DNA from: Sphingomonas sp. LY54
Lineage (GTDB): Bacteria > Pseudomonadota > Alphaproteobacteria > Sphingomonadales > Sphingomonadaceae
Length of the DNA stretch: 64,000 bases
Reading direction: 5' to 3'
Assembly (NCBI RefSeq): GCF_035594035.1
Contig: NZ_CP141588.1
Location: 1,881,501 to 1,945,500 of the forward strand
Under the pieces are notes generated by a model, which made no database searches, had not been told where the DNA came from, and saw only the letters and a program-made list of their open reading frames with translations. Position numbers and translations under genes: made by a program. Of this stretch, positions 8,255 through 18,576 are shown piece by piece. Numbering within the stretch: the first letter of the stretch is position 1; each line of letters starts with the position of its first letter.

Positions 8255-8968
8255 GGCGCGGCGGGCAGCATCGTACAGTTCGAGAATGTCGGCCTGCGCT
8301 ACGGCACGGGGACCGAGACGCTGTCCGATCTCACTTTCTCGCTGCGGGAGGGAGGTTTCTACTTCCTCACCGGACCATCGGGCGCGGGGAAAACCTCGCT
8401 CTTGAAGCTGCTCTATCTTGCCCAGCGTCCCAGCCGCGGCCTGATCCGCCTGTTCGGCGAGGATATCGTGACGATGCCGCGCAAGCGCCTGCCCGGCTTC
8501 CGCCGCCGGATCGGCGTCGTTTTCCAGGATTTCCGCCTGGTCCCGCACCTCTCCGCCTTCGACAATGTCGCCTTGCCGCTGCGCGTCGCCGGGGTCGAGG
8601 ACCGCGACCTCGAGACGCCGGTCAACGAGATGCTGTCCTGGGTCGGCCTCGGCCACCGCGCCACCGCCCGGCCGGCGACCCTCTCGGGCGGCGAGCAGCA
8701 AAGGGTGGCGATCGCCCGCGCCGTGATCGCCCGGCCCGAATTGCTGGTCGCCGACGAGCCGACCGGCAACGTCGATCCGGAAATGGCGCGCCGCCTGCTT
8801 CACCTGTTCGACGCGCTCAACAAGCTCGGCACGACCGTCGTCGTCGCCACCCACGACGTGCACCTCATCTCCAGCGTCTCGGGATTCGAGATGCTGCGGC
8901 TCGATCGTGGCCAGATCGCCGACCCGACCGGGGCGCTGCGCCATCCGCCGCGCAGGATCGACGCGTGA
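8252..8968 (+). CDS. ftsE: Cell division ATP-binding protein FtsE
   Basis: 238 residues if initiated at CTG 8252. An ABC ATPase: Walker A GPSGAGKT at 41-48, Q-loop VFQDFRLVPH, signature LSGGEQQ near 143, Walker B LLVADEP with the switch region TGNVDPE, and the H-loop HDVH. With FtsX it forms the divisome complex that controls periplasmic peptidoglycan hydrolases. The body aligns with FtsE from the start (IVQFENVGLRYG), so nothing is missing. The lack of an ordinary start codon is the oddity. A sequencing error or a real CTG start are both possible. It overlaps ftsX by GTGA. Confidence 0.9.
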   Translation: MGAAGSIVQFENVGLRYGTGTETLSDLTFSLREGGFYFLTGPSGAGKTSLLKLLYLAQRPSRGLIRLFGEDIVTMPRKRLPGFRRRIGVVFQDFRLVPHLSAFDNVALPLRVAGVEDRDLETPVNEMLSWVGLGHRATARPATLSGGEQQRVAIARAVIARPELLVADEPTGNVDPEMARRLLHLFDALNKLGTTVVVATHDVHLISSVSGFEMLRLDRGQIADPTGALRHPPRRIDA

Positions 8969-9861
8969 AGGGCGGAACTCGCAAGTTCGGGACCGCCGAC
9001 CGCCGGCTGCTGCCCGAAGGGCGGCTGGCCGGGCCGATGCCCTGGGTGATCGCGATCATGATGTTCCTGACCGTGCTGGCCGCCGCGGCCGGCCTCGGGC
9101 TCGGCCAGGCGACGCGCACCTTGAACGCCGATATCGGCAACCGCATCACCGTCCAGGTCGTGGAGGCGAACCCGGACTTCCGTGAGGCCCAGGCCGCGGC
9201 CGCGATGGCCGAGCTGAAACGGCTGCCCGGCATCGGATCCGTCCGCCGCATCGAGGCCGCAGAGATGGAGCGACTGCTCGAGCCGTGGCTGGGCGAGGGC
9301 GGGCTCCAGGCGGAGCTGCCGGTGCCGGCGATGATCGACGCCGAGCTGAGTGCGGAAGCCTATGCCGATCTCGACGCGATCCGCGCGGCCATCCTCGACG
9401 TCGCTCCGTCGGCGCGGGTCGACGACAATGCGCAATGGCTGGCCCCGCTGGCGACATTGATCGATGCCTTGCGCCTGCTCGCGGCGGCGTTGGTGCTGCT
9501 GATGGTGGGCGCGAGCGCGGCAACCGTCGTGCTCGCCGCGCGCGCCGCGCTCGACACGCATCGCAACACGATCGAGGTGATGCATTTGATGGGGGCGACG
9601 GACATCCAGGTCGCACGCCTGTTCCAGCGCCGGATCGCGCTCGACGCCTTGTTCGGCGGGCTGGTCGGGCTGGTCGCCGCGGCGATCGTGCTGCTGGTGA
9701 TCGGCAGCCGCGTCGGCGCGCTGGGATCGGAGCTGCTGGGTTCGGCCGGCCTGCCGCCGACGAGCTGGCTGGTGCTGGTCCTGCTGCCGGCGGCCGGCGT
9801 TTTTCTTGCGATGCTGGTTGCCCGCACCACGATTTTGAGGGCATTGGGCCGGCTCCTATGA
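8965..9861 (+). CDS. ftsX: Cell division permease FtsX
   Basis: 298 residues from a GTG that overlaps the ftsE stop (GTGA). It has the FtsX layout: an N-terminal membrane helix (~residues 25-47), a periplasmic domain to ~160, then three C-terminal membrane helices (LLAAALVLLMVG..., GLVGLVAAAIVLLVIG, LVLVLLPAAGVFLAM). LMGATDIQVARLFQ matches the FtsX coupling-loop motif. It partners with FtsE in the inner membrane. Its stop overlaps the ydcF-like start (ATGA). Confidence 0.93.
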   Translation: MKGGTRKFGTADRRLLPEGRLAGPMPWVIAIMMFLTVLAAAAGLGLGQATRTLNADIGNRITVQVVEANPDFREAQAAAAMAELKRLPGIGSVRRIEAAEMERLLEPWLGEGGLQAELPVPAMIDAELSAEAYADLDAIRAAILDVAPSARVDDNAQWLAPLATLIDALRLLAAALVLLMVGASAATVVLAARAALDTHRNTIEVMHLMGATDIQVARLFQRRIALDALFGGLVGLVAAAIVLLVIGSRVGALGSELLGSAGLPPTSWLVLVLLPAAGVFLAMLVARTTILRALGRLL

Positions 9862-10388
9862 TCGTCCGTGCCGTCTCCGCCCTGCTCCTGCTCTATGCGC
9901 TCGGCTATGCCCTGTTCGTGGTGGCGCTGCCGCGCCCGGCCGACGACCGCCAGACCGACGCCATCGTCGTGCTCACCGGCGCCGGCGGACGGGTGCAGCG
10001 CGGGCTCGACCTCATCCAGCGCGGCCGGGCCAAGCGCATGCTGATTTCGGGCACCGCCCGAACCGTCCGGCCGATCGAGCTCGCCGAGCGCTACGACGTC
10101 GATCCGGCCCTGTTCAAATGCTGCATCGATCTTGGTCGCGAGGCGGTCGACACCCGCTCGAACGCCGACGAGACCGCGCGCTGGCTGGAGAAGCGCAAGC
10201 TCAGGACGGTGCGGCTCGTCACCACCGACTGGCACATGCCGCGCGCGCGCTTCGAACTGTCGCGCCAGCTCGGGGATGGCTACGAGCTGATCGGCGATGC
10301 GGTCCAGAGCAATCCCAGCTTCCGGCAGCTCTTCACCGAGTATAACAAATATCTGCTGCGCCGCGCGGCGGTGGTCGTCGGCATCTGA
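9858..10388 (+). CDS. YdcF family (DUF218) envelope protein
   Basis: 176 residues. A membrane anchor (residues ~4-20) precedes a DUF218/YdcF domain: DAIVVLTGAGGRVQRG, the conserved TRSNADET near residue 98, and TTDWHMPRA. Some relatives (SanA, ElyC) affect envelope permeability or the lipid carrier for peptidoglycan, but the enzymatic reaction is unknown. Its position between ftsX and plsC, with one- to four-base overlaps on each side, indicates a single transcript for division and envelope synthesis. Confidence 0.85.
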   Translation: MIVRAVSALLLLYALGYALFVVALPRPADDRQTDAIVVLTGAGGRVQRGLDLIQRGRAKRMLISGTARTVRPIELAERYDVDPALFKCCIDLGREAVDTRSNADETARWLEKRKLRTVRLVTTDWHMPRARFELSRQLGDGYELIGDAVQSNPSFRQLFTEYNKYLLRRAAVVVGI

Positions 10389-11074
10389 TGCTCTTGATCC
10401 GCTCCCTCCTGTTCTCGCTCTTCTTCTATCCCGGCACGGCCGGCGCGGTGCTCATGGCTTTCCCGGCCGCCTTTCTCGGCCGCCGGCCGATCCAGTGGGT
10501 GACCCATGGCTGGGCGCGCTGGCACCGCTGGTGCGCGCGCTTCCTCCTGGGCGTGCGCTCGCGGGTCGAGGGAACCACGCCGCAGGGCGCGGTGCTCGTC
10601 GCCGGCAAGCACCAGTCGATGTACGAGACGATCGAGATGCTGCTGCTGCTCGATCGCCCGACCGTGGTGATGAAGCGCCAGCTCACCGAGATTCCGGGCT
10701 GGGGCTGGGTGGCGCGGCAATATGGCGTGATCGGCGTCGATCGCGAGGGCGGCGCCTCGGCGTTGCGCAGGATGCTGACCGAGGCGCGCGCCTCGGTTGC
10801 GCAGGGCCGGCCGATAATGATCTTCCCCGAAGGCACGCGCGTCCTGCCGGGCGAAAAGCCGCCGCTGCAGCCGGGTTTCGCGGGCCTCTACAAGATGCTC
10901 GGCCTTCCGGTCGTGCCGATCGCGCTCGACAGCGGCCGCCTGTGGCCGCGCCGCAGCTTCGTCAAGAAGCCCGGAATCGTCACGTTCCGTTTCGGCGAGA
11001 CGTTCCCGCCTGGCCTTCCCCGCGCCGAGATCGAGGCGGAGGTGCACCGGGCGATCAACGTGCTCGAGCCTTAA
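10388..11074 (+). CDS. 1-acyl-sn-glycerol-3-phosphate acyltransferase (PlsC type)
   Basis: 228 residues with an N-terminal hydrophobic segment. The acyltransferase blocks are visible as KHQSMYE (an H-x4-E version of the usual H-x4-D, residues ~74-80), a basic GVIGVDREGG block, and FPEGTR (~142-147). The family makes phosphatidic acid from lysophosphatidate at the inner membrane. The Glu in place of Asp in motif I is seen in some proteobacterial members and does not by itself suggest loss of activity. It is the last gene of the ftsE operon; its stop overlaps the convergent pheT stop. Confidence 0.88.
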   Translation: MLLIRSLLFSLFFYPGTAGAVLMAFPAAFLGRRPIQWVTHGWARWHRWCARFLLGVRSRVEGTTPQGAVLVAGKHQSMYETIEMLLLLDRPTVVMKRQLTEIPGWGWVARQYGVIGVDREGGASALRRMLTEARASVAQGRPIMIFPEGTRVLPGEKPPLQPGFAGLYKMLGLPVVPIALDSGRLWPRRSFVKKPGIVTFRFGETFPPGLPRAEIEAEVHRAINVLEP

Positions 11075-13449
11075 TCGCGGAGCTTGGCCCCGGCCTTGGC
11101 CGCGGCCGCCACGATCCTGGCCGAGATCGCTTCGAGCTCCTCGTGGCTGAAGCTCTTCTCGCCCGGTTGCAGCGTGACTTCGACCGCCAGCGACTTCTGG
11201 CCCTCGGGCACGCCCTGGCCCGTGAAGATGTCGAACAGTCTGATGGCGGTGATCGCGCCCTTGTCCGCGCCGCGCACGGCCCGGAGCAGGGCGTCCGCCT
11301 GGCTGTCGAGCGGCAGCAGGAAGGCGAAGTCGCGCTTCACCGCCTGCAAGGCCGGCGGCGCGTAGGCGGTGCGCATGTGGCCCGTGCCGCCGCGCTTCTG
11401 CGGGATCGCGTCGAGGAAGATCTCAGCCGCGACGACCGGAGCTTCGAGGTCGAACGCCTTGATAGTCGCCGGGTGCAGCGCGCCGAATTCGGCGAGCGCG
11501 TTCTTGGGGCCGAGGCAGAGCCGTGCCGACCGGCCGGGATGATAGACGCTTGATGCGCCGCCCAGCACCTGCAGGTTCTCGACCGGCGCTCCTGCGGCAG
11601 CGAGCAAGGCCATCGCTTCGGCCTTGGCGTCGTAGGCGGTGAAGGCCTGCGCCTTGCCGCTCGACCAGTGGCGGGCGGCGGCATTGCCGGCCAGCACGAT
11701 GCCGATCGTCGGATGCTCGCGGTCCCCGAGATAGCGGCGGCCGACCTCGAACAGGCGGACGCTGTCGGCGCCGCGATCCATGTTGCGGCGCGCGGCGGCG
11801 AGCAGGCCCGGCAGGAGCGAGGGCCGCATCGCCTTCATCTCCTCGCTGATCGGATTGGCGAGGATCCAGTCACTGCCGCCGAACGGCGCTGCTTCGGCCT
11901 CGCTGATGAAGCTCCAGGTGACCGCCTCGTTGAGCCCGCGCGCGGCAGCCGTGCGGCGCACGCGCCGCTCGACCATCTGCTCGGGGGTGGCGGTCGGCCG
12001 GGCGACGCCTTCGGCGCGCGGCAGCGGCGTCGAGGGCACGGCGTCGAGCCCCTCGATCCGGATGACCTCCTCGACGATGTCGGCCGATCCGGTGACGTCA
12101 CGACGCCATGACGGCACTGCGATCCGCCACGGATTTCCGCTATTCACGGCGAATCCGAGCCGTTCCAGCACGTCTTTCTGGCGGCTTTCCGAAACCGCGA
12201 TGCCAGCGAGTTCGGCGGTGCGCTCGGGGCGGTATTCGACCACCCGCTCGAGCTGCGGCGGGGTGCCCGCGCGCACGATTTCGGAAGCTTCGCCGCCGGC
12301 GAGCGCGATCGCCATCTCGGTCGCGAGCGCGAGCCCGGTGTCGAGGAAGGCCGGATCGACGCCGCGCTCGAAGCGCGTGCGCGCGTCGGAGGTCAAGGCC
12401 AGCTTCTGGCCGGTGCGGGCGATATGCTCGGGATCGAAATAGGCGCATTCGATGACGATGTCGGTCGTCTCTTCGGTCACGCCGCTATGCTCGCCGCCCA
12501 TGATGCCGCCGATATCGTGCACCGCGCTGTCGTCCGCGATCACGGTCATCGAACCGTCGAGCGTGTAGGTCTTGCCGTTGAGCACCAGCACCTCCTCGCC
12601 GTCCCGCGCGCGGCGGGCGACGAGCGCGCCGTCCAGCTTGGCGAGGTCGTAGACGTGCAGGGGGCGGCCGTAGCTCAGCATGACATAGTTGGTCATGTCG
12701 ACGAGCGCGCTGATCGGGCGCTGGCCGACCGCTTTCAGCCTCTGCTGCAGCCAGGCCGGAGACGGGCCGTTCTTCACGCCGCGGACGACGCGACCGTAGA
12801 AGGCCGGGCAGCCCTCGGGATCGTCGGTGCGGATCTCGATCGGGCAGGCGAAGCCGGCTCCGATCTCCTTGACCGCGATCGGCTTCAGCGTACCGAGGCC
12901 GGCGGCGGCGAGGTCGCGGGCGATGCCGTGGACGCCCATGCAATCCTGGCGGTTGGGCGTGATCGCGACGTCGATGACCGGGTCGTCGAGCCCGGCCCAG
13001 GCCGCATAATTCTCCCCGACAGGCGCGTCCTCGGGCAGCTCGATGATGCCGTCATGCTCGTCGCCGATCTCCAGCTCGCGCACGGAGCACATCATGCCCT
13101 TGCTCTCGACGCCGCGGATCGCCGCCACCTTCAAAGTCATGTCGCTGCCCGGCACGTAGGCGCCCGGCGGGCCGAACACCCCCTTCAGGCCCGCCCGCGC
13201 ATTGGGCGCGCCGCAGACGACCTGGACGGGCGCGCCGTCGCCGGTGTCGACGGTGAGGACCTGCAATTTGTCCGCCTGCGGATGGCGCACGGCGGTCAGC
13301 ACCTGCGCCACCGTGAACGGCGCCAGCTTGTCGGCCGCATTCTCGACCCCTTCGACCTCGAGACCGATTTGGGTCAGCGTCTCGACGACGGCTTCCAGGC
13401 TCGCATCCGTGTCGAGATGCTCCTTGAGCCAGCCATAAGTGAACTTCAT
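11071..13449 (-). CDS. pheT: Phenylalanine-tRNA ligase beta subunit
   Basis: 792 residues, full length for bacterial PheT. An N-terminal EMAP-like tRNA-binding domain (residues ~40-150, VQVVCGAPNARAG) is followed by the B3/B4 editing region, B5 (ERLGF) and a pseudo-catalytic core (RRTAAARGLNEAVTWSF). At the C-terminus is the FDX-ACB anticodon-binding domain (~700-792, AVKRDFAFLL and VTLQP). With PheS it forms the (alpha-beta)2 enzyme in the cytosol. It sits 106 bases downstream of pheS; that gap contains a palindromic repeat, so the two genes may be co-transcribed through it. Confidence 0.96.
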   Translation of the reverse strand: MKFTYGWLKEHLDTDASLEAVVETLTQIGLEVEGVENAADKLAPFTVAQVLTAVRHPQADKLQVLTVDTGDGAPVQVVCGAPNARAGLKGVFGPPGAYVPGSDMTLKVAAIRGVESKGMMCSVRELEIGDEHDGIIELPEDAPVGENYAAWAGLDDPVIDVAITPNRQDCMGVHGIARDLAAAGLGTLKPIAVKEIGAGFACPIEIRTDDPEGCPAFYGRVVRGVKNGPSPAWLQQRLKAVGQRPISALVDMTNYVMLSYGRPLHVYDLAKLDGALVARRARDGEEVLVLNGKTYTLDGSMTVIADDSAVHDIGGIMGGEHSGVTEETTDIVIECAYFDPEHIARTGQKLALTSDARTRFERGVDPAFLDTGLALATEMAIALAGGEASEIVRAGTPPQLERVVEYRPERTAELAGIAVSESRQKDVLERLGFAVNSGNPWRIAVPSWRRDVTGSADIVEEVIRIEGLDAVPSTPLPRAEGVARPTATPEQMVERRVRRTAAARGLNEAVTWSFISEAEAAPFGGSDWILANPISEEMKAMRPSLLPGLLAAARRNMDRGADSVRLFEVGRRYLGDREHPTIGIVLAGNAAARHWSSGKAQAFTAYDAKAEAMALLAAAGAPVENLQVLGGASSVYHPGRSARLCLGPKNALAEFGALHPATIKAFDLEAPVVAAEIFLDAIPQKRGGTGHMRTAYAPPALQAVKRDFAFLLPLDSQADALLRAVRGADKGAITAIRLFDIFTGQGVPEGQKSLAVEVTLQPGEKSFSHEELEAISARIVAAAAKAGAKLRD

Positions 13450-13472
13450 CGGCGCGCCTCCAGCGCTTCCGT

Positions 13473-13540
13473 TCCTCGGCGAAAGCCGGGGGCCATGGGA
13501 CGGGTCTGGGACGACTGGGCCCCGGCGTGCGCCGGGGAGC
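13473..13540. repeat. Palindromic sphingomonad-type intergenic repeat
   Basis: The pheS-pheT gap contains a repeat-like block with two GC-rich arms: CGGCGAAAGCCGGGG at the left, and a perfect 8-bp stem CCCCGGCG-TG-CGCCGGGG at 13520-13537. Similar 'CCCGGCGAAAGCCGGG' elements are common in sphingomonad genomes. It may form an RNA hairpin between pheS and pheT. Confidence 0.65.
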
Positions 13541-13555
13541 GAAGCAGGAAGACCG

Positions 13556-14635
13556 TCATGCGCCCACTCCTCCCGACAAGGTGGGCACGTCGAGGCTTTG
13601 GAAGCCGTAGTGCTTCAGCCACCGGAGGTCGCCGTCGAAGAAGGCGCGCAGGTCGTCCATGCCGTATTTCAGCATGGCGAGGCGGTCGATGCCGCAGCCG
13701 AAGGCGAAACCCTGCCACTCGTCCGGATCGAGCCCGCAGGCCTCGATCACCTTGGGGTGGACCATGCCCGAGCCGAGCACCTCCATCCAGCCTTCGGAGC
13801 CGCCGATCACGCGCTTGCCCTTCTCGATCGAATAGCCGACGTCGACCTCGGCCGAGGGCTCGGTGAACGGGAAATAAGACGGGCGCAGGCGCAGGACGAT
13901 ATCGTCACGCTCGAAAAACGCCTTGAGGAAGGTCTCCAGCGTCCATTTCAGGTGGCCCATATGGATGCCGCGGTCGATCACGAGACCCTCGACCTGGTGG
14001 AACATCGGCGTGTGGGTCGCGTCGCTGTCGGAGCGGAAGGTGCGCCCCGGCGCGATGATGCGGATCGGCGGCTGCTGCGACTGCATCGTGCGGATCTGCA
14101 CCGGCGAGGTGTGCGTGCGCAGCAGCATCCGGTTGCCGCTCGCATCGTGCCGGTCGAAGTAGAACGTGTCGTGCATCGCCCGCGCCGGATGCGTCTCGGG
14201 GATGTTGAGCGCGGTGAAATTGCGCCAGTCGTCCTCGATCTCGGGGCCGGTGGCGACCGCGAAGCCGAGGTCGGCGAAGATCTCGGCAAGCTCGTCCATC
14301 ACCTGGCTGACCGGATGGACCGTTCCCTGCGCCCGGGGCGCGACCGGCAGCGTCATGTCGAGGGTCTCGGTGGCGAGCTTGCGGTCGAGTTCGGCCGCTT
14401 CGAGCGCCGTCTTGCGGGCGGTGAGGGCGTTGGTGACCGCCTCGCGCAGCCCGTGGATGCGCGGCCCCTGCGCCTGGCGCTCGTCGGGGCTCATGCCGCC
14501 CAGCGTCTTCAGCAGGCCGGTGATCGCGCCCTGCTTGCCGAGCGCGGCGACCCGCTCGGCTTCCAGCGCGGGCAGGTCGGCGGCGGATTCAATGCGTTGC
14601 AGCCAGTCGCTGCTCATCGTGTCGAGGTCGGACAT
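13556..14635 (-). CDS. pheS: Phenylalanine-tRNA ligase alpha subunit
   Basis: 359 residues. An N-terminal coiled coil (residues ~1-90) is followed by the class II catalytic core: motif 2 TSPVQIRTM, then [19 protein letters not shown], and motif 3 [10 protein letters not shown] near residue 310. It activates phenylalanine and works with PheT. The start is the ATG giving MSDLDTM; AGAGG lies 6 bases before it and can pair with an upstream CCTCT in the 44-base leader. The upstream gene on the same strand is a RamB/ScfR-type regulator, an unusual neighbour for pheS. Confidence 0.96.
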   Translation of the reverse strand: MSDLDTMSSDWLQRIESAADLPALEAERVAALGKQGAITGLLKTLGGMSPDERQAQGPRIHGLREAVTNALTARKTALEAAELDRKLATETLDMTLPVAPRAQGTVHPVSQVMDELAEIFADLGFAVATGPEIEDDWRNFTALNIPETHPARAMHDTFYFDRHDASGNRMLLRTHTSPVQIRTMQSQQPPIRIIAPGRTFRSDSDATHTPMFHQVEGLVIDRGIHMGHLKWTLETFLKAFFERDDIVLRLRPSYFPFTEPSAEVDVGYSIEKGKRVIGGSEGWMEVLGSGMVHPKVIEACGLDPDEWQGFAFGCGIDRLAMLKYGMDDLRAFFDGDLRWLKHYGFQSLDVPTLSGGVGA

Positions 14636-14639
14636 AGCG

Positions 14640-14676
14640 GCCCTCTAGAGGAGAAATCGGAGCGTTAGAAGAGGGC
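14640..14676 (-). promoter_or_regulatory. Possible hairpin masking the pheS ribosome site
   Basis: In the 44-base gap before pheS, GCCCTCT and AGAGGGC (7-bp complementary arms about 23 bases apart) could pair and cover the AGAGG ribosome site. A smaller palindrome CCTCTAGAGG (14642-14651) competes for the same bases. This is suggestive only. Confidence 0.3.
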
Positions 14677-14679
14677 GGC

Positions 14680-16086
14680 CTAACCCACGAACGGATAAGG
14701 CGAGATGGTTTTCTGCATCTCGTTGACCATCAGCGTCCGCCCCGCCGGGGCGGCGGCGCGCTGGGGGCACCGCAGGCGCGGGCAGATCGAACAGGCCGGC
14801 CCGATCGGCGTGACATAGGGATCGGCGAGATCGAGGCCGTCCGAATAGACGATCTTGCGCGCATATTTGGCTTCGCAACCGAGGCCGATCGCGAGCTGGC
14901 TATTTTCGCGCGGATCCAGCCGCACCGCGCGGTCGACCGTGCGGCTGATCGTGAAGAAACGCTGGCCGTCGGGCGTTTCCACGGTCTGGGTCGCGATGCG
15001 GCCCGGCGTCTGGAACGCGGCGTGCAGGTTCCAGCGCGGGCAGGTGCCGCCGAAGCGCGAGAAGGGAAAGCTCTCGCCGGCAAAGCGCTTGGAGATGTTC
15101 CCGGCCGCGTCGACCCGCAGCATGAAGAAGGGGATGCCGCGCGCGCTCGGGCGACCGAGCGTGGTGAAGCGGTGCGCGACCTGCTCGACGCTCGCGCCGA
15201 ATTCGGCGCACAGGCGGTCGATATCGTAACGGTGGCGCTCGGCGGCCGCGAGGAAGGCCTCGTAGGGCAGCATGATCGCGCCCGCCGCATAATTGGCGAG
15301 GCTCATGTGGAGCAGGCGACGGGCAGCGGGGTCGGGCGGCGCGGCGGCCTCGAGCATCCGCGCCAGCAACGGCCGGAATTCGAACAGGGCGACCTGATAG
15401 GCGACGCCGAACGTCCGGCTCTCCGGGCGCAGCAAGGCCGACAGCATCAGCCGCTTGCGGTGGATGTCGTAGTGCTGGCTGGCGGCATCGAGCAGATCGG
15501 GCGGGACGACCCGCGTCTCGACCCCAAATCCTTCCTTCAAACGCCGCCGCAGCCCCTCGAACAACGTGCTCGGATCGCCGAGCGCGCCGGCCAGCGTCTC
15601 GGCCGCCTCTTCGAGATAGGGGAAATAGTTGCGCTGCGACTGGATATGGTCGCGGACCCAGGCTTCGGGCGTGACGAGCGACGCCTGGTCGTCCGGCCCG
15701 GCGCCTTCGGGCGCCTGGCGGCGTTGCCCAAGCGCCAGATAGAGGCGCGCGATCGCGTCCGCCACGGCCGGGGCGTTGTCGGTCACCTCGAGCAGTTCGT
15801 AGCGGGGGATGCCGATGTCGGAGAACATCGGGTCGGCGAAGATCTCTGCAAGCTGCTCCAGGCTGGTGCCCTCGCCCTCGGCGGTGAAGCTTTTCAGGTC
15901 GACGTCATAAGCCTGCGCCAGCTTCAGAAGCACGCCGGCGGTGACCGGCCGCTGGTTGCGCTCGAGATGGTTGAGGTAGGACGGTGACATGCCGAGCTCG
16001 GCCGCCATTGCGCTCTGATTGACGCCGAGCTCACGGCGCAGCCGCCGGAGCCGTCCACCAAGGTACAGTTTGCGCTCGCTCGCCAT
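14680..16086 (-). CDS. RamB/ScfR-like XRE-family regulator of acyl/acetate metabolism
   Basis: 468 residues. An N-terminal XRE helix-turn-helix (residues ~8-65; [20 protein letters not shown]) is followed by an IrrE-like central domain and a C-terminal DUF2083 region with the cysteines CSICPRLRC near residue 440. This layout is that of RamB/PrpC-regulator/short-chain fatty acyl regulators, which control glyoxylate or methylcitrate genes. It is divergent from isocitrate lyase with a 122-base gap, so aceA and its own promoter are the likely targets. Repressor or activator action cannot be told from sequence. Confidence 0.9.
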   Translation of the reverse strand: MASERKLYLGGRLRRLRRELGVNQSAMAAELGMSPSYLNHLERNQRPVTAGVLLKLAQAYDVDLKSFTAEGEGTSLEQLAEIFADPMFSDIGIPRYELLEVTDNAPAVADAIARLYLALGQRRQAPEGAGPDDQASLVTPEAWVRDHIQSQRNYFPYLEEAAETLAGALGDPSTLFEGLRRRLKEGFGVETRVVPPDLLDAASQHYDIHRKRLMLSALLRPESRTFGVAYQVALFEFRPLLARMLEAAAPPDPAARRLLHMSLANYAAGAIMLPYEAFLAAAERHRYDIDRLCAEFGASVEQVAHRFTTLGRPSARGIPFFMLRVDAAGNISKRFAGESFPFSRFGGTCPRWNLHAAFQTPGRIATQTVETPDGQRFFTISRTVDRAVRLDPRENSQLAIGLGCEAKYARKIVYSDGLDLADPYVTPIGPACSICPRLRCPQRAAAPAGRTLMVNEMQKTISPYPFVG

Positions 16087-16095
16087 GCAGTCAGA

Positions 16096-16112
16096 TTGTC
16101 AAAGATTTACAA
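16096..16112. promoter_or_regulatory. Candidate operator between the RamB-like regulator and aceA
   Basis: TTGTCAAAGATTTACAA is an AT-rich imperfect inverted repeat (TTGT...ACAA) in an otherwise GC-rich gap, 10 bases upstream of the regulator start codon. A TTTGCAC further along (16158-16164) resembles half of the TTTGCAAA-type motif bound by RamB-like proteins. The position fits autoregulation and aceA control, but the assignment is by inspection only. Confidence 0.35.
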
Positions 16113-16208
16113 CCGTCGCAAGTCATAGTGCGACATCGCGACCCTTTTCGATACTCCTTTGCACGCCGATTCGCGGTTCAATGGGGCAACGAAACAAAGG
16201 GAAGCCCC

Positions 16209-17492
<1,284 letters not shown>

Positions 17493-17500
17493 GGAGAGTG

Positions 17501-17704
17501 ATGATGACCACGCGTTATTGGGTGATCGGGGGCGAATATCAGGATCCGGACTTCCGGGCGCTCGTCCCGGGCACCGAGACCATGGCCGGCCCGTTCGACG
17601 ACGAGGCGCGGGCGCGGACCGAGTGGACCCGGCTGACCTGCTGCCCCGAGAAAAGCCGGATCGCGACCCTGCGTTACTCAATCGCCGCCGAAACCCGCCA
17701 CTGA
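17501..17704 (+). CDS. DUF4170 family small protein
   Basis: 67 residues from ATG 17501 (a second ATG follows directly), with GAGGAGAG as ribosome site. The sequence RYWVIGGEYQDPDF, VPGTE, GPF and RYSIAAE is the DUF4170 pattern, a small protein family restricted to alphaproteobacteria with no known function. The position after aceA suggests co-transcription. It ends 63 bases before a bidirectional terminator. Confidence 0.8.
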   Translation: MMTTRYWVIGGEYQDPDFRALVPGTETMAGPFDDEARARTEWTRLTCCPEKSRIATLRYSIAAETRH

Positions 17705-17766
17705 CCCCTTCGCCCCCCGGGATCAGTGGCCGCCTGTCGCTTGGAGAGGGGCGACGGGCAAAAAGA

Positions 17767-17800
17767 AAGGCGCGGAGAGCTTATGCCCTCCGCGCCTTTC
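17767..17800. terminator. Bidirectional terminator between DUF4170 gene and rplT
   Basis: A perfect 12-bp palindrome AAAGGCGCGGAG / CTCCGCGCCTTT with a 10-base loop. T-runs flank both ends, so it can stop transcripts from both converging genes. Confidence 0.88.
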
Positions 17801-17819
17801 CGATTCTTGCGGGCTGCTC

Positions 17820-18185
17820 TTAGGCCTGGGCCGGGAGCGCCGCGCGAGCCTGGGCGACGATGCCCTTGAAGGCTTCGCCCTCGTGCATCGCGATGTCGGC
17901 CAGGACCTTCCGGTCGAGGTCGACGCCAGCGAGCTTCAGGCCATGCATGAACTGACCGTAGGTCAGGCCCTCGACGCGGACCGCGGCATTGATGCGCTGG
18001 ATCCAGAGAGCGCGGAAGCTCCGCTTCTTAACCTTGCGGTCGCGATAGGCATATTGGCCGGCCTTTTCGACGGCCTGGCGAGCGATACGGATCGTGTTTT
18101 TGCGACGGCCGTAATAGCCCTTCGCCTGATCCAATAAGCGCTTATGCTTGGTACGAGTGGTCGTACCGCGTTTGACACGTGCCAT
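17820..18185 (-). CDS. rplT: 50S ribosomal protein L20
   Basis: 121 residues, with the basic N-terminal extension ([26 protein letters not shown] begins the protein) and the conserved [19 protein letters not shown] region typical of L20. It assembles early on 23S rRNA. It is 15 bases downstream of rpmI. In E. coli L20 represses its own operon by binding the leader; no such leader structure was confirmed here. Confidence 0.97.
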   Translation of the reverse strand: MARVKRGTTTRTKHKRLLDQAKGYYGRRKNTIRIARQAVEKAGQYAYRDRKVKKRSFRALWIQRINAAVRVEGLTYGQFMHGLKLAGVDLDRKVLADIAMHEGEAFKGIVAQARAALPAQA

Positions 18186-18200
18186 GCTTCAGTACTCCTC

Positions 18201-18404
18201 TTAACGCAGGCCGTAGGGCGCCCAGAGCTTCACGCGCGCCGTATCGGCGTCGGCGAGAACTTCGGTGCCGCGGTTCTGGCGGATGTACTTGGCATTGTGG
18301 CTGATCAGGCGGTGACGCTTGCCGGCGACGCCGTGCTTCACCTTGCCCGTTGCGGTGAGCTTGAAGCGCTTCTTCACACCGCTCTTGGTCTTCAACTTGG
18401 GCAT
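18201..18404 (-). CDS. rpmI: 50S ribosomal protein L35
   Basis: 67 residues, starting MPKLKTKSG and containing [15 protein letters not shown] and the RHRL...H core that define bL35. First gene of the rpmI-rplT pair. infC, which precedes these two in many bacteria, lies 31 kb away next to thrS. Confidence 0.97.
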   Translation of the reverse strand: MPKLKTKSGVKKRFKLTATGKVKHGVAGKRHRLISHNAKYIRQNRGTEVLADADTARVKLWAPYGLR

Positions 18405-18576
18405 TTTGTCTCCTTCTGGCGCTTACGCGACATTTAAGAACGGCCACGGCAGCCCTTGACGCCGGGCAGTTCGATTTCTCCATAGCTGGAAAGAGGGCGC
18501 CTATACGGGGCGGAGGGCCCCAAGGCAAGGGGGGGGCGCGGAACAGAGCGGCCCCGAAACGGGTTCCTCCCGTGTC

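Noticed and set aside
8089..8964. A long plus-strand open frame running from 8089 through the ftsE region into ftsX
   Set aside because: Only the part from the GTG at 8965 resembles FtsX; the earlier part is an out-of-frame reading of ftsE with Arg/Pro-rich composition. It is not a fusion protein.
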